Notes under the pieces: generated by a model
Databases searched by the model: none
The model's input: only the letters and a program-made list of their open reading frames with translations
Told to the model about the DNA's origin: nothing
Position numbers and translations under genes: made by a program
Shown here: in pieces, positions 63,204 through 64,000 of the stretch
Layout of the letters: each line of letters opens with the position of its first letter
Position numbering within the stretch: position 1 is the stretch's first letter
Assembly (NCBI RefSeq): GCF_011316935.1
Contig: NZ_WLYS01000001.1
Location: forward strand, 124,001-188,000
DNA length: 64,000 bases
Origin: Sphingobacterium chungjuense
GTDB lineage: Bacteria > Bacteroidota > Bacteroidia > Sphingobacteriales > Sphingobacteriaceae
Reading direction: 5' to 3'

Positions 63204-64000
63204 ATGAGCTTAATACACAAAATAGCCTTAGGACTAATATCAGGCATTGGCCCTCGCTTGGCCAAAAATCTCCTACAATATTTCGGAAGCGCACAAGATG
63301 TGTTTAGCACGTCCGCGCAAGAGTTGATGGCAGTAGCTGGCATAGGACCCGCATTGGCCAAAACCATTTTGCAACGAGATTTCATGCAGCAAGCGAAATT
63401 TGAATGTGATTTCATCGAACGCCACGATATACAACCGCTCTGGATCGAAGACAGCACCTATCCGCATCGATTACAAACCTGTGATGACGCACCGCCGCTT
63501 TTGTATTACAAAGGAAATGCGGATCTCAACAACCGCTACATCATTAGCATCGTAGGCACTCGAAATGCAACCAGCTATGGAAAAAGGCTTTGCGAAGATC
63601 TCATCAGAGAGTTGGCAGATTTGCAGCCGCTCATTGTCAGTGGTCTAGCCTATGGCATTGATGTGACAGCGCATCGTGCGGCAGTGTCTTGTGGTTTGCC
63701 CACTATCGGATTGCTTGGACACGGACTGGATCGGATTTATCCTGCGGCACATCGCGAAGTAGCCAGCAGCATGATAGAAAATGGTGGTTTGTTGACAGAA
63801 TTTCCTTCTCAGACCAAACCCGAAAGAGCGCATTTCCCGATGCGAAATCGCCTTATTGCGGGCTTAGCTGACGTCACTATTGTGATCGAAGCTGGGATTA
63901 AAGGGGGCGCACTAATCACTGCCGAAATGGCCAACAGCTATAATCGCGATGTTTGCGCTTTTCCGGGCAGCGTGGACAAAACCTATTCAGAAGGATGTAA
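63204..64000 (+). CDS. dprA: DNA-processing protein DprA, 5' part
   Basis: The frame from ATG 63204 is open to the window edge (about 265 codons). It shows a helix-hairpin-helix N-terminus (LISGIGPRLAKNLLQYFG ... VAGIGPALAK), then the Rossmann-like DprA core with SIVGTRNATSYGKRLCEDLI, VSGLAYGIDVTAHRAA, GHGLDRIYPAAHR, LLTEFPSQTKPERAHFPMRN and FPGSVDKTYSEG. DprA loads RecA on incoming single-stranded DNA. The winged C-terminal part would lie beyond the window. Confidence 0.95.
   Translation, partial: MSLIHKIALGLISGIGPRLAKNLLQYFGSAQDVFSTSAQELMAVAGIGPALAKTILQRDFMQQAKFECDFIERHDIQPLWIEDSTYPHRLQTCDDAPPLLYYKGNADLNNRYIISIVGTRNATSYGKRLCEDLIRELADLQPLIVSGLAYGIDVTAHRAAVSCGLPTIGLLGHGLDRIYPAAHREVASSMIENGGLLTEFPSQTKPERAHFPMRNRLIAGLADVTIVIEAGIKGGALITAEMANSYNRDVCAFPGSVDKTYSEGC

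Noticed and set aside
1..64000. CRISPR arrays, prophage or insertion sequences
   Set aside because: I found no regularly spaced repeats, no integrase, transposase or phage structural motifs. The AT-rich desert and the tRNA repeat are only suggestive.

Overview
The window is chromosomal DNA from a Bacteroidota bacterium, most likely Sphingobacteriaceae (Sphingobacterium/Pedobacter-like). The evidence is: several promoters fitting the Bacteroidota pattern (-33 TTTG or TTG, about 19-22 bases, then -7 TAnnTTTG), seen at rpmH, gyrB, prs, rplY and both tRNAs; weak or absent Shine-Dalgarno sequences; TonB-dependent receptors with a carboxypeptidase-regulatory-like N-terminus; fimbrillin-type lipoproteins; and DUF2723, DUF5689 and FISUMP proteins. 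Genus assignment is inference. There is no rRNA, no CRISPR array and no intact insertion sequence.

Layout. 1-1.06 kb: the end of a probable copper-related pair on the minus strand (MbnP-like lipoprotein and a Cys-rich small membrane protein). 1.5-11.0 kb: a six-gene plus-strand locus of exported proteins: fimbrillin-nuclease fusion, fimbrillin with a C-terminal domain, TonB-dependent receptor, DUF5689 protein carrying the same C-terminal domain, endonuclease/exonuclease/phosphatase-fold enzyme, and clostripain-type protease. I read this as a candidate surface system for degrading and importing extracellular nucleic acid. 11.3-13.1 kb: alpha/beta hydrolase and a convergent AraC regulator. 13.2-30 kb: accessory region with two fimbrillin-like/FISUMP lipoproteins, an amidohydrolase, a second TonB receptor with two inverted repeats upstream, a GT39-type transferase, a DNA alkylation repair protein, a run of secreted or membrane proteins of unknown function with S41 protease debris, and a gene-poor AT-rich stretch ending at tRNA-Pro.

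31-64 kb is mostly core genome: rplS, gyrB, an OmpH-like lipoprotein, corA, tsaB, the rpmH-rnpA-yidD cluster, mscL, an orphan response regulator, a DUF2723 protein, tRNA-Gln, prs, rplY, pth, an S9 peptidase, the der-cysS-NTF2-like-ispF run, tgt-LptF/G-EamA, a family 2 glycosyltransferase followed by rsmG, and the start of dprA at the right edge.

How the genes work together. In the 1.5-11 kb locus the two nucleases would cut nucleic acid outside the cell or in the periplasm, the receptor would move products across the outer membrane, and the lipoproteins would bind substrate or anchor the machinery. This is inferred from domains and synteny only. The core half holds standard translation, tRNA-modification and envelope functions, with hairpin terminators between many convergent pairs.
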